Shown: positions 7,955-16,183 of the stretch, piece after piece
Numbering within the stretch: the first letter of the stretch is position 1
Layout: the number at the start of each line of letters is the position of its first letter
Source of the DNA: Conyzicola lurida
GTDB taxonomy: Bacteria > Actinomycetota > Actinomycetes > Actinomycetales > Microbacteriaceae
Direction of reading: 5' to 3'
DNA length: 64,000 bases
Assembly (NCBI RefSeq): GCF_014204935.1
Contig: NZ_JACHMJ010000001.1
Span: 3,472,001-3,536,000 of the forward strand
Made by a program: the position numbers and the translations under genes
The notes under the pieces: generated by a model
Seen by the model: the letters and a program-made list of their open reading frames with translations, nothing else
Told to the model about the DNA's origin: nothing
The model's database searches: none

Positions 7955-8797
7955 TTAGAAGATCATCGGCCGATCGTCGTCGTCCTCGTCGAGCTGCACG
8001 TCGACATCGACGACCACCGGCACGTGGTCGCTCGGCGCCTCGCCCTTGCGCTCGTTGCGGTGGATCGACGCCCCGGTGACCAGGTCGGAGAACGGCTGGT
8101 TGCCGAGCACGAAGTCGATGCGGATTCCCTCGTTGCGTGGGAACCGCAGCTGCTTGTAGTCCCAGTAGGTGTAGCCCTCCGGCACGAACGGCCGCACGGT
8201 GTCGATCAGCCCGATGTCGGCGAAGGCCGCGAACGACGCGCGTTCCTCGGGCGAGACGTGGGTGGACTGCCCGACGACGATGCTCGGGTCGCCGTTGTCC
8301 TCGTCGGTCGGGATGATGTTGAAGTCGCCCATCAGCGCGATCGGCGAACCGGGGTTCGCGGCGATCCACTCCTGGGTGGCGCCGCGCAGCTTCTCCAGCC
8401 AGTCGAGCTTGTAGACGAGGTGCGGGTCCTCGAGCGAGCGTCCGTTGGGCACGTACAGGCTCCAGAGCCGCACGCCGTCGACCGTGACGCCGATCGCGCG
8501 GGCCTCGAGCGGCTGGTCGGGGCCCTCGGCGCCCTTGAGGAAGCCGGGCTGCCCCGCGAAACCGATCTCGACCTCGGTCATCGGCAGGCGCGACGCGAAG
8601 GCCACGCCGTTCCACTGGTTCAGGCCGGTGAGCTGCACGTCGTACCCGGCCGCGGTGAACGCCTCGTAGGGGAACTGCTCGGGCTTGCACTTGATTTCCT
8701 GCATGCCGAGCACGTCGATGTCTTCCCGCACCAACCAGTCGACGACTCGGTCGACACGGGCTCTGATCGAGTTCACATTCCAGGTGGCTACGCGCAT
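7955..8797 (-). CDS. xth: Exodeoxyribonuclease III
   Basis: 280-residue Xth/ExoA-type AP endonuclease and 3'-5' exonuclease of base-excision repair. Active-site residues are in place: N7 (TWNVNS), E34 in GMQEIKC, the GDFNI metal/catalytic motif, and SDHVPVVVDV with the catalytic His near residue 262. Length is normal (about 260-280). The C-terminus ends in an acidic run (DEDDDDRP). Start: ATG 8797 with TAGCGT (8804-8809, minus strand) ending 6 nt upstream, so leaderless. It is divergent from pyrE across 52 bp. Confidence 0.97.
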   Translation of the reverse strand: MRVATWNVNSIRARVDRVVDWLVREDIDVLGMQEIKCKPEQFPYEAFTAAGYDVQLTGLNQWNGVAFASRLPMTEVEIGFAGQPGFLKGAEGPDQPLEARAIGVTVDGVRLWSLYVPNGRSLEDPHLVYKLDWLEKLRGATQEWIAANPGSPIALMGDFNIIPTDEDNGDPSIVVGQSTHVSPEERASFAAFADIGLIDTVRPFVPEGYTYWDYKQLRFPRNEGIRIDFVLGNQPFSDLVTGASIHRNERKGEAPSDHVPVVVDVDVQLDEDDDDRPMIF

Positions 8798-8803
8798 ACT
8801 CCC

Positions 8804-8809
8804 ACGCTA
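8804..8809 (-). promoter_or_regulatory. -10 element of xth (leaderless)
   Basis: TAGCGT on the minus strand, ending 6 nt before the ATG at 8797. Confidence 0.6.
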
Positions 8810-8849
8810 CCGTTCGCCCAGCCCCGGCAGCCTCGTTAGTCTTGACCCT

Positions 8850-9398
8850 GTGACTGACGCGCGTACCCAACTGATCGAGTTCATCAAGGCCGATGCCGTA
8901 TTCCACGGAGACTTCACCCTCACCAGCGGCAAAAAGGCGACGTACTACGTCGACATGCGCCGAGTGAGCCTCGACCACCGCGTCGCTCCGCTTATCGGCC
9001 AGGTCATGGTCGACCTGATTTCCGAGATTCCGGATGTCGCAGCCGTGGGCGGTCTCACCATGGGTGCTGACCCCATCGCCTCCGCCGTGATGCACCAGGG
9101 CGTCGCGCTCGGAAAGACCTACGACTCCTTCGTCGTGCGCAAGGAGCCGAAGGACCACGGCCGTGGCCGCCAGGTCGAGGGACCCGACCTCGAGGGCAAG
9201 CGCGTCATCGTGCTCGAAGACACCTCCACCACCGGCGGTTCGCCGCTCAAGGCCATCGAGGCGCTGCTCAAGGTCGGCGCGATCATCGCCGGCGTCGCCG
9301 TCGTGGTCGACCGCAACACCGGCGCCAAAGAGATCATCGAAGCCGCCGGCTACCCCTACTACTCCGCCATCGGTCTGAGCGACCTCGGGCTCGAATGA
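8850..9398 (+). CDS. pyrE: Orotate phosphoribosyltransferase
   Basis: 182 residues; converts orotate and PRPP to OMP in de novo pyrimidine synthesis. The PRPP-binding motif VIVLEDTSTTGGS lies at about 116-128, and the conserved FTLTSGKKATYYVDMRR and GLTMGADPIASAV stretches are present. An in-frame extension runs upstream but is rejected: the GTG at 8850 follows TAGTCT (8837-8842) by 7 nt and gives the normal family length. The stop overlaps the start of the next gene (ATGA, 9395-9398), so both are coupled although functionally unrelated. Other pyr genes are not in the window. Confidence 0.97.
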   Translation: MTDARTQLIEFIKADAVFHGDFTLTSGKKATYYVDMRRVSLDHRVAPLIGQVMVDLISEIPDVAAVGGLTMGADPIASAVMHQGVALGKTYDSFVVRKEPKDHGRGRQVEGPDLEGKRVIVLEDTSTTGGSPLKAIEALLKVGAIIAGVAVVVDRNTGAKEIIEAAGYPYYSAIGLSDLGLE

Positions 9399-10669
9399 GC
9401 GACGAGAAGCCGCCGTCGGGCTTCAACTGGGGACTGACTCCCGGAGGGGGCGAGCCGGAGAAGCCGGCCGAACCGACGACGGCTCCCGAGCCGACAGAGT
9501 CGACCGACCCGGTCGACATCGGCTTTATGTCGGCCGTGCCGCAGAACCAGCTCGGCGCCGAGCCGCCCGCGGGCGAGCCGGAGAAAGCTCCCGAGAAGCC
9601 CGCTGACGCGCCCGCCGAGCAGCCGGGCGAGGCACCCGCTGCGCCGCCCACCGAGAAGCCCGACCCCTCGCAGTCCTGGTCGATCGACGACGACGGCGAA
9701 GCGACGGCCGCGTTCGACTTCCGTGCGCCGGCTCCGCCGCCCATCGACCCCATCCAGCCGCCGGTCTGGCACGAGGGCCGCAAGCTCGCGTGGGAGACTC
9801 CGACCCCGCCCGCGTTCGACCTCTCGCTCGAGGGCGCGACCGGGCCGCTGAGCACGGGCGAGGTGGGCCTCGGAGCACCCGTCGGCGAGTCGCCCACGAC
9901 GAACCCGATCGACGCACTCTTCGGCGAAGAGAAGTTCCATGAGTACGTGGACGCCCCGGCCCAGGCCCTCGTCCCGTTCGTCGCGCGCGACGTCGTACCG
10001 GTCGCGCCGCCCAAGCGTTCCACGCCCAAGCCGCCGAAGCCGCCGCGTGGCCCGATGCCTCCCGGCCAGCGCGCGCTGGTGTGGATCGCCGGTTCGCTCG
10101 TCGCCGCGCTCGCCCTCGCCGGGCTGTTCTTCGTCGGCACGCGCCTCGGCGACGCGGAGCCGACCGCCGTCGCCACCCCCGCCGCGACACCGACCCCCAC
10201 GCCGACCCCCGAGGAGACCGTCGCCCCGGTCGCGGTCATCGGGCCGGTGGCGCCCGGCGTCGTCGAGTGGGACGCACTGCTCGGCACCGAGTGCCTCGAC
10301 CCCTTCGTATCCGCGTGGGAAGACGAGTTCACCGTCGTGGACTGCGCTGCCCCCCACGCGGCGCAGATGGTCTACCGCGGCCGCTTCGACGACTCCGCCA
10401 CCGACCCGTTCCCCGGCCTCGACGTGCTCCAGGCCCGCATGAACCTGCTCTGCGCCAGCCCGGACAACATCGACTACGCCGCGGCCAGCCAGTTCTCCGA
10501 CATCCAGATCGCCGCCAGCTACGCCGGCACCGACGAGGAGTGGGCGACGGGCGACCGCGCCTACTACTGCTTCGTCAGCCGGTCGTCGGGGGAGCCGCTC
10601 ACGGCGAGCGTGGCGATGCCGCCGCGTGCGCCCGCGGTGATCCCCGTCGTCGCGTCGCCCGAGCCGTAG
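9395..10669 (+). CDS. Single-pass membrane protein with septum-formation domain
   Basis: 424 residues. Residues 1-215 are a cytoplasmic Pro/Glu/Ala-rich disordered region. A basic Pro-rich stretch (STPKPPKPPRGPMPPG) then precedes one TM segment (ALVWIAGSLVAALALAGLFFV, about 227-247). A Thr/Pro spacer (PTPTPTPEE) leads to an extracellular domain with LGTECLDPF, VDCAAPHAAQMV, LLCASP and AYYCFVS. The four cysteines and the CxxPHxxQ pattern match the septum-formation domain (PF13845) of actinobacterial envelope proteins. Exact role unknown. It is coupled to pyrE by overlap. Confidence 0.82.
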   Translation: MSDEKPPSGFNWGLTPGGGEPEKPAEPTTAPEPTESTDPVDIGFMSAVPQNQLGAEPPAGEPEKAPEKPADAPAEQPGEAPAAPPTEKPDPSQSWSIDDDGEATAAFDFRAPAPPPIDPIQPPVWHEGRKLAWETPTPPAFDLSLEGATGPLSTGEVGLGAPVGESPTTNPIDALFGEEKFHEYVDAPAQALVPFVARDVVPVAPPKRSTPKPPKPPRGPMPPGQRALVWIAGSLVAALALAGLFFVGTRLGDAEPTAVATPAATPTPTPTPEETVAPVAVIGPVAPGVVEWDALLGTECLDPFVSAWEDEFTVVDCAAPHAAQMVYRGRFDDSATDPFPGLDVLQARMNLLCASPDNIDYAAASQFSDIQIAASYAGTDEEWATGDRAYYCFVSRSSGEPLTASVAMPPRAPAVIPVVASPEP

Positions 10670-10691
10670 CAGTCAGCGGCCCCCGCACCGG

Positions 10692-10697
10692 TACGCT
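10692..10697 (+). promoter_or_regulatory. -10 element for the 10704 membrane protein gene
   Basis: TACGCT ending 6 nt before GTG 10704; gives the gene its own leaderless promoter although the previous gene ends only 34 bp upstream. Confidence 0.55.
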
Positions 10698-10703
10698 GGG
10701 CCC

Positions 10704-11975
10704 GTGTTCTCCATCCTGACCCAGACGCTGCGGCTCGTCGCCGCGCGCTGGCCGGTTCTGCTCGCCTGGTACCTCGCGGGATGGTTGGTCCGTTACCTCG
10801 TGATCGAGGTGGCGTCGACCGCGGGTGCGTACAGCGCCCTCGCCGGGCTCATGATCCTGCCGCTCGCGACCCTCGCCCGGTTGGCGAGCTTCATCGGCAT
10901 GTTCCTCGCCCTGCGCGACGTGATGCCGTCGTTCGCCGACATGAAGCGGCGCGGGGTGGACGACATCGACCGCACGACGGAGGGGCGCACGGGGCCCGGC
11001 CGGGTCTACGACATCTTCCTGGTCAGCATCCTGCCGTTCTTCGCCTTCTACGCCGCGTGGAAGTTCCTCGGCGACGACCTCGGCGAGTACGCGCAGAAGG
11101 CGCTCCCGAAGATCGACTACTTCACGCGGGACGACACCACCGGCGCCATCCTCGACCTGCGGCTCGAGCCGCTGACCATCGCGGTGATCGTGCTCGCCTT
11201 CGCCGGCCGCTACCTGATCAAGCGCAATCAGGAGAAATTGCCGAAATGGACCGCCATCCTCGCCGTCTATTTCGAAGCCGTCTGGGTCTATCTGACGTTC
11301 TTCTTCATCTCGAACTACTCCAACGACTTCAACGACTGGCTGTCGAACCGCGCCGTGATGCACTGGCTGGCCGACTTCCGCGGCTGGATCTCGTCGCTGT
11401 TCGCACCCGTCGGCTGGGTGTGGGATGGCGTGGAATGGGCGATCGGCGAGGCCGGCGGACTTCTGCTGCTGCCCGTCGCCTGGCTGGCGATCGCCGGTGT
11501 GGTCTACGGCAGGGCACTCGCCGCGCAGAAGATCGCGTACCGCCCGCGCAACCGCTACTACGAGAGCGCCCGCTCGCGAGTGTCGGCTCTGCCGAAGGGC
11601 GTCGTTCGCCGCGCGGCCGACGTGGGCAACGACTTTCTCGAGCGCTGGCGGCCACTCGCCAACGCGTTCGTGCTGATGTGGCGCGCGGGGGTCGTGCCGC
11701 TCGGCCTCTACGTGCTGGCCTACACCGTGCTCGAGGCGGGTACGACGTGGGCGTTTATGGGCGTGATTCAGGTGGTCGGCCCGCACAACCTGGATACCTG
11801 GTGGATGAACCTCGACAGCATCTACTCGTTCGGTATCGACGCGATCATCGAGCCGCTGCGCATCTGCCTGATCGCCGCCGGGTACGACTACTGCCTTCGC
11901 AAGCTCGAGGAACGTCGCGAGGTCGCGGCCGCGACCGGCACAGAGCCGGAACCGTCGCCCGCCGCTACAGCGTGA
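10704..11975 (+). CDS. Polytopic membrane protein of unknown function
   Basis: 423 residues with roughly seven hydrophobic segments (for example VLLAWYLAGWLVRYLVIEV, LMILPLATLARLASFIGMFLAL, ILPFFAFYAAW, ILAVYFEAVWVYLTFFFISNY, LLLLPVAWLAIAGVVYG, VVPLGLYVLAYTVL). Loops are long and polar and the C-terminus is Ala/Pro/Glu-rich. No transporter or enzyme signature is seen. Its 3' end overlaps the convergent gene by 11 bp (11965-11975). Immediately opposite are three small membrane-anchored proteins, so a shared envelope role is plausible but unproven. Confidence 0.85.
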   Translation: MFSILTQTLRLVAARWPVLLAWYLAGWLVRYLVIEVASTAGAYSALAGLMILPLATLARLASFIGMFLALRDVMPSFADMKRRGVDDIDRTTEGRTGPGRVYDIFLVSILPFFAFYAAWKFLGDDLGEYAQKALPKIDYFTRDDTTGAILDLRLEPLTIAVIVLAFAGRYLIKRNQEKLPKWTAILAVYFEAVWVYLTFFFISNYSNDFNDWLSNRAVMHWLADFRGWISSLFAPVGWVWDGVEWAIGEAGGLLLLPVAWLAIAGVVYGRALAAQKIAYRPRNRYYESARSRVSALPKGVVRRAADVGNDFLERWRPLANAFVLMWRAGVVPLGLYVLAYTVLEAGTTWAFMGVIQVVGPHNLDTWWMNLDSIYSFGIDAIIEPLRICLIAAGYDYCLRKLEERREVAAATGTEPEPSPAATA

Positions 11976-12537
11976 AGCGCAGGTAGTCGGGCAGCTCGTC
12001 CACGACGCTGACCGACATGCCGAGACGCGTGCCGTCGGTGCCGGCGCCGGACGGGACGATGAAGATCGTCTGCGCGAGATACGGCTCGGTGACCTCGCTG
12101 TTGCAGCCCCACTCGACGTCGTCGGGGAACGAGTAGTCGATCGGGTCGAGCAGCGCGTCGCCGATCGAGAGCAGCTCGGTGTCACCGTCGAGCTCCTGCA
12201 GGTGCACCGTGCACCCGAAGGACTTGCCGTCGTTGTCGAACTCTTCTGGCTCCACGTTCAGCGTCGCGACGACCAGATCGGTGTCGGCGGGGAGGCCGAT
12301 CTCCTTGCCCTCCGCCGACGAGAAGGAGATGCGCTCGACGCTTTCGAGCGACCAGGCGGTTCCGCCGTAGTGGGCCGTGTCGGCGCCGACGACCTCGATG
12401 GGGGCGCTGGGGCGCGAGTCGAAGAAGCCCACCCACTGCTGCCAGAAGGTGATGCCCAGCGTGGCGGGCAGGAGCACGGCGACGGCGACGAGCCCGATCC
12501 AGTTCTTACGCAGCCACGGTGTCACCGTCCACCCCAT
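11965..12537 (-). CDS. Membrane-anchored extracytoplasmic protein, third of three
   Basis: 190 residues: short basic N-terminus (MGWTVTPWLRKNW), one TM segment (about 13-30), then an extracytoplasmic beta-rich domain with two cysteines (FGCTVHLQEL and WGCNSEV) probably forming a disulphide. Family not recognised. The start overlaps the end of the upstream gene by 16 bp, making it the last gene of a tightly packed three-gene operon (13780 to 11965). Its 3' end overlaps the convergent polytopic protein gene. The three proteins share a plan but show little sequence similarity by eye. Confidence 0.8.
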   Translation of the reverse strand: MGWTVTPWLRKNWIGLVAVAVLLPATLGITFWQQWVGFFDSRPSAPIEVVGADTAHYGGTAWSLESVERISFSSAEGKEIGLPADTDLVVATLNVEPEEFDNDGKSFGCTVHLQELDGDTELLSIGDALLDPIDYSFPDDVEWGCNSEVTEPYLAQTIFIVPSGAGTDGTRLGMSVSVVDELPDYLRFTL

Positions 12538-13109
12538 GTCTGTGCGTCGGTCTCGATGGACTCGTCGATCGGTATGGCGGTGAGGTCGACCGGCACCACG
12601 AGCATCGAGTCGGCGCGCGGGTCGTCGTTGAGTGCGAGGTGTATCTCGGCCGCGCCGGCCTCTGCCGATTCGACGAGGTCGGCCGGCAGCTCGAACATCA
12701 GAGGCCCGGTGGTGGCAATCCCGATGTCGAGAACCGCTTCGGCGATCGAGCCGCGGGCAGGTCGGACAGACGCGCTGTAGGTCGTGTCGCCGACTTGGAT
12801 GACGGCGGTGCCGAGCGAGGCACCGGTGTCGTCGACCACGGCCTCCACGCTCGCGTCGACCACGACCCAGACGCCGGGAGTCGTGCCCGCCCAGCCATTG
12901 CTCGCGGTCACCGACTCGGCGATGCGCACGTCGGTGACGGTGGCCCGGATGTTGCGTCCGGTCAGCTCGTCGCCGATCTCGCCGCGGACGACGATCGGGC
13001 CCTGCTGCTGTTCTTCGTCGGGGGTCGTGTGCGTGACGATGCCCGCGACGACGAGGATGCCGACGAGGGCGACCCCGTTCACGACGTGGCGCCAGTTGAG
13101 TGTCGTCAT
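12522..13109 (-). CDS. Membrane-anchored extracytoplasmic protein, second of three
   Basis: 195 residues: a TM or signal-anchor segment at about 9-26 (VVNGVALVGILVVAGIVTH), then an outside domain beginning with a Gln/Glu stretch and containing alternating short beta-like strands (IRATVTDVRIAES, GVWVVVDASVEAVVDD, AVIQVGDTTYSASVRP). The pattern resembles DUF4352/telomeric-repeat-binding-factor-like immunoglobulin-type folds of exported actinobacterial proteins, but I cannot assign a family. The start overlaps the upstream gene by 4 bp (ATGA), so translation is coupled. Confidence 0.8.
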   Translation of the reverse strand: MTTLNWRHVVNGVALVGILVVAGIVTHTTPDEEQQQGPIVVRGEIGDELTGRNIRATVTDVRIAESVTASNGWAGTTPGVWVVVDASVEAVVDDTGASLGTAVIQVGDTTYSASVRPARGSIAEAVLDIGIATTGPLMFELPADLVESAEAGAAEIHLALNDDPRADSMLVVPVDLTAIPIDESIETDAQTWGGR

Positions 13110-13780
13110 CCCTCGTCACCGTCCTCGGTCTCGGCGCCCGCGCCCACATCCTCGATCACGAGGTCGACGTGGGCGGCGACGAAGGGATCGTCGAAGACGT
13201 CGCCGTAGACGATGAAGCCCTTGCGCTGCAGCCGGTCGAGGATGTCGACGGTGATGTCGTCGCCCGCGGCCAGGGCGTCGGGGGCGACTTCCCAGACGTA
13301 GGCGAGCTCCACGGGCACGCCGGGCTGCACGGCCCGGAAGGTCGTGCCGTCGTCGATCACGAGAAGGTCGGAGGGGGCCGCCGACGCATCGATGCCGTCC
13401 ACTCCCACGGGCACCACGCTGTCGGCGTCGTTCGGTTGCCCGGCGATACGCACGGGGCTGTCCCAGACGTTGTCGACGGTGGCCGAGATCACCAGCAGAC
13501 GGTTGCCCTCGATCTCGGGCGTGACTCCCTGCTCGGGGAAGGCGTCGATGAGGATGGCGCGGTCAATGCTGATCTTCAGCTGCGTGCCGGTGTACGCGTC
13601 GCCGGGGTCGAGCTCTGGCACGGGTGTGGCGGGGGCGTCATCCAGACCGCCCAACAGGGCCGACAGGGCCAACAGCACGCCCAGTACCGACGTGACCAGC
13701 CAGCGCGTCGGCAGCTTGTCGAACGCCGCCCGGGCACGCTGCTGCCAGGTGAGCGTTTCGGCGGGCGGGGTGGGTGTCAC
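13106..13780 (-). CDS. Membrane-anchored extracytoplasmic protein, first of three
   Basis: 224 residues: basic cytoplasmic N-terminus, TM segment about 29-46 (LVTSVLGVLLALSALLGGL), Pro-rich linker, then an outside domain with beta-strand alternation (LKISIDRAILID, NRLLVISATVDNVWDSPVRI, VPVELAYVWEVAPDAL). The phrase NRLLVISATVDNVWDSPVRI (20 residues) resembles the DUF4352 core in which a long-strand 'vtvtvtNtgd' motif occurs; this is a weak resemblance. GTG start; a TAGTCG hexamer (13787-13792) ends 6 nt upstream and overlaps the stop codon of the HAD gene. No cysteines in the mature domain, unlike its third partner. Confidence 0.8.
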   Translation of the reverse strand: MTPTPPAETLTWQQRARAAFDKLPTRWLVTSVLGVLLALSALLGGLDDAPATPVPELDPGDAYTGTQLKISIDRAILIDAFPEQGVTPEIEGNRLLVISATVDNVWDSPVRIAGQPNDADSVVPVGVDGIDASAAPSDLLVIDDGTTFRAVQPGVPVELAYVWEVAPDALAAGDDITVDILDRLQRKGFIVYGDVFDDPFVAAHVDLVIEDVGAGAETEDGDEG

Positions 13781-13789
13781 TCGGGGCGA

Positions 13790-14590
13790 CTAGATTTCGT
13801 CCGACTCGACGGGCTCGGGATTGATCAGGTCGGCGACGCTGTTGAGGATCTCGTCGGGCCGGAACGGGTAGCGGTCGATCTCCGCCTGGTCGCTAATGCC
13901 GGTGAGCACGAGGATCGTGTGCAGGCCCGCCTCGATGCCGGCGACGATGTCGGTGTCCATGCGGTCGCCGATCATGCCGGTGTTCTCCGAGTGCGCGCCG
14001 ATCTTGTTCATCGCCGAGCGGAACATCATGGGGTTGGGCTTGCCGACGACGTACGGCTCCTTGCCGGTCGCCTTCGAGATGAGCGCTGCGACGGCGCCCG
14101 TGGCCGGGAGCGGGCCGTCGGCACTCGGCCCCGTGGCGTCGGGGTTGGTGACGATGAACTTGGAACCGGCCCCGATGAGGCGGATCGCTTTAGTGATCGC
14201 CTCGAACGAGTAGTTGCGCGTCTCTCCGATGACGACGTAGTCGGGGGCGGACTCGGTCATGATGAAGCCCGCCTCGTGGAGCGCGGTGGTGAGGCCGGCC
14301 TCGCCGATCACGAAGGCGCTGCCGCCGGGCAGCTGCGAGGCGAGGAAGTCGGCGGTCGCGAGCGCTGAGGTCCAGATGCGGTCCTCGGGCACGTCGAGCC
14401 CCGACGCTTTGAGCCGGGCGCTGAGGTCGCGCGGCGTGAAGATCGAGTTGTTGGTAAGCACGAGGTAGGGCTTGCCCTCGTCGCGCCACTGCTGCAGCAG
14501 CTCGGCTGCCCCGGGAACCGGATGGTTCTCGTGGACCAGCACCCCGTCCATGTCGGTGAGCCAGCACTCGATTTCGCCGCGGTTATTCAT
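13790..14590 (-). CDS. HAD-superfamily subfamily IIA phosphatase (NagD-like)
   Basis: 266 residues. The catalytic motif I DMDGV gives D13 and D15; motif II is VLTNNS; the C2 cap follows; motif III/IV shows KPNPMMF and MIGDRMDTDIVAG. This is the NagD/p-nitrophenylphosphatase subfamily, which dephosphorylates nucleotides or sugar phosphates. An upstream in-frame extension is rejected: the ATG at 14590 follows TACTAT (14597-14602) by 6 nt. The first eight bases overlap the end of the DNA methyltransferase gene, whose 3' end therefore contains this gene's promoter. Confidence 0.93.
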   Translation of the reverse strand: MNNRGEIECWLTDMDGVLVHENHPVPGAAELLQQWRDEGKPYLVLTNNSIFTPRDLSARLKASGLDVPEDRIWTSALATADFLASQLPGGSAFVIGEAGLTTALHEAGFIMTESAPDYVVIGETRNYSFEAITKAIRLIGAGSKFIVTNPDATGPSADGPLPATGAVAALISKATGKEPYVVGKPNPMMFRSAMNKIGAHSENTGMIGDRMDTDIVAGIEAGLHTILVLTGISDQAEIDRYPFRPDEILNSVADLINPEPVESDEI

Positions 14591-15449
14591 GCGGCAATAG
14601 TACCGAGGTGGCGGCCGTGCCCAGCCTCTTCTCGATGATTGCCAGTGCATCGGGATTCTGCTCCATCAGCACGAACCGTCGGCCGAGCTTGTGGGCGACG
14701 GCCCCCGTGGTGCCGCTGCCGGCGAAGAAGTCGAGTACCCAGTCGCCGGGGGCGCTCGACGCGTGGATGACGCGGCGCAGGATGCCCTCGGGCTTCTGGG
14801 TCGCGTAGCCGGTCTTTTCCTTGCCGGTCGGCGACACGATCGTGTGCCACCAGACATCGGTGGGCAGTTTGCCGAGGGCCACCTTCTCGGGCGTGACCAG
14901 CCCGGGCGCCATGTACGGCTCGCGGTCGACCTCCGCGTTATCGAAGAAGTAGTTCTTCGGGTTCTTCACGTAGACGAGGATCGTGTCGTGCTTGGCCGGC
15001 CACTTGTTCTTGGCGCGGGCGCCGTAGTCGTAGGCCCAGATGATCTCGTTGAGGAAGCTCTCGCGGCCGAACAACGCGTCGAGAACGACCTTCGCGTAGT
15101 GCACCTCGCGCCAGTCGAGGTGCAGGTAGAGCGTGCCGCGGTCGTCGAGCAGACGCCACGCCTCCTCGAGACGGGGTTCGAGGAACTCCCAGTAGTCGGC
15201 GAACGCGTCGTCGTAGCTGTAGAGCAGACCCTTGATCGTCTCGTAACTGCGGCCTTGGAAACCCTTGCGCGCGCCGCCCTCGGCCCGCATCGTGCTCATC
15301 GTCTGCCGCGCCTGCACCCGGCCGGTGTTGAACGGCGGGTCGATGTAGATCAGGCGGAACGCGCCATCCGGCAGCTGGGCGAGAGCGGGGAGGTTGTCGC
15401 CGTGCACCAGGAGGTTGGGACCGTCGGGGCTCCACGCGGTCTCGGTCAT
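14583..15449 (-). CDS. Site-specific DNA methyltransferase (adenine/N4-cytosine type)
   Basis: 288 residues. Motif IV is DPPFNTG (D37 to G43) near the N-terminus, and motif I is DFFAGSGTT near residue 253, giving the IV-then-I order of beta-class amino methyltransferases. TRD-like variable sequence lies between, including HLDWREVHYAK and TGYATQKPEGILRRVI. It should methylate N6 of adenine or N4 of cytosine in duplex DNA. There is no restriction endonuclease, specificity subunit or DNA mismatch gene nearby, so it is an orphan. Leaderless ATG: TAATCT (15456-15461) ends 6 nt upstream. The overlap with the HAD gene looks like genome compaction. Confidence 0.93.
   Translation of the reverse strand: MTETAWSPDGPNLLVHGDNLPALAQLPDGAFRLIYIDPPFNTGRVQARQTMSTMRAEGGARKGFQGRSYETIKGLLYSYDDAFADYWEFLEPRLEEAWRLLDDRGTLYLHLDWREVHYAKVVLDALFGRESFLNEIIWAYDYGARAKNKWPAKHDTILVYVKNPKNYFFDNAEVDREPYMAPGLVTPEKVALGKLPTDVWWHTIVSPTGKEKTGYATQKPEGILRRVIHASSAPGDWVLDFFAGSGTTGAVAHKLGRRFVLMEQNPDALAIIEKRLGTAATSVLLPHE
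14597..14602 (-). promoter_or_regulatory. -10 element of the HAD phosphatase gene
   Basis: TACTAT on the minus strand, 6 nt before ATG 14590, lying inside the 3' end of the methyltransferase gene. Confidence 0.55.
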
Positions 15450-15455
15450 CCTCGA

Positions 15456-15461
15456 AGATTA
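15456..15461 (-). promoter_or_regulatory. -10 element of the DNA methyltransferase gene
   Basis: TAATCT on the minus strand ending 6 nt before ATG 15449. The divergent SpoU gene has its own TAGCCT at 15479-15484, so the two starts, 41 bp apart, have separate promoters. Confidence 0.6.
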
Positions 15462-15478
15462 ACAGGTTGGCGAGCGGC

Positions 15479-15484
15479 TAGCCT
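15479..15484 (+). promoter_or_regulatory. -10 element of the SpoU methyltransferase gene
   Basis: TAGCCT ending 6 nt before GTG 15491. Confidence 0.6.
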
Positions 15485-15490
15485 CGTGAG

Positions 15491-16126
15491 GTGACTGACG
15501 AGACCCCCAACCCCTCCGTCGAGCTGACCACCAACGGTGTCGGCCCGTGGCGGGGCGAGCTGCCCGAGGGCGACCACTGGGACCCGGAGCTGCTGGCCCG
15601 CGGCGACTCGCGCAACGTCATCGACCGCTACCGCTACTGGAGCATGGCCGCGATCGTGGCCGACCTCGACGAGCACCGCCACGGCTTCCACGTCGCGATC
15701 GAGAACTGGCAGCACGACATGAACATCGGGTCGATCGTGCGCAGCGCCAACGCGTTCGCCGCCGACACCGTGCACATCATCGGGCGACGCCGCTGGAACA
15801 AGCGCGGCGCCATGGTCACCGACCGCTATCAGCACGTGATGAACCATCCGGATGTCGCGTCCTTCGTCACCTGGGCCCGCTCCGTCGAGCTGCCCATAGT
15901 CGCGATCGACAACATGGAGGGCGCCGTGCTGATCGAGACGTTCGACTTTCCGGAGAAGTGCGTGCTGCTGTTCGGGCAAGAAGGACCGGGGCTGACCGCG
16001 GAGGCTCTCGCCGCGTCCGACGTGCAGGTCGAGATCAGCCAGTTCGGCTCCACCCGCAGCCTCAACGCGTCGGCGGCCGCGGCGGTCGCGATGCACGCGT
16101 GGGTGCGGCAGCACGTCAGCTTCTGA
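15491..16126 (+). CDS. TrmH/SpoU family RNA 2'-O-methyltransferase
   Basis: 211 residues of the SPOUT superfamily (trefoil-knot, SAM-dependent). All three SpoU motifs are visible: motif 1 with the catalytic Arg in NIGSIVRSANAF, motif 2 LLFGQEGPGL, and motif 3 STRSLNASAAAAVAMHAW. Target could be a tRNA or rRNA ribose; sequence does not decide. It has about 75 residues of extra N-terminal sequence compared with minimal SpoU domains. Leaderless GTG at 15491. It ends just before an inverted pair of the dispersed repeat that probably terminates it. Confidence 0.92.
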   Translation: MTDETPNPSVELTTNGVGPWRGELPEGDHWDPELLARGDSRNVIDRYRYWSMAAIVADLDEHRHGFHVAIENWQHDMNIGSIVRSANAFAADTVHIIGRRRWNKRGAMVTDRYQHVMNHPDVASFVTWARSVELPIVAIDNMEGAVLIETFDFPEKCVLLFGQEGPGLTAEALAASDVQVEISQFGSTRSLNASAAAAVAMHAWVRQHVSF

Positions 16127-16132
16127 CCCGGG

Positions 16133-16176
16133 CCCTTCGACAGGCTCAGGGACCGGTCACTGAGCCTGTCGAAGGG
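16133..16176. repeat. Inverted repeat pair; likely bidirectional terminator
   Basis: CCCTTCGACAGGCTCAG (16133-16149) and its exact complement (16160-16176) give a 17-bp stem with a 10-nt loop, placed between the convergent SpoU and YhgE/Pip genes. It is a member of the TGAGCCTGTCGAA repeat family; no U-tract follows. Confidence 0.75.
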
Positions 16177-16183
16177 AGAGCCG

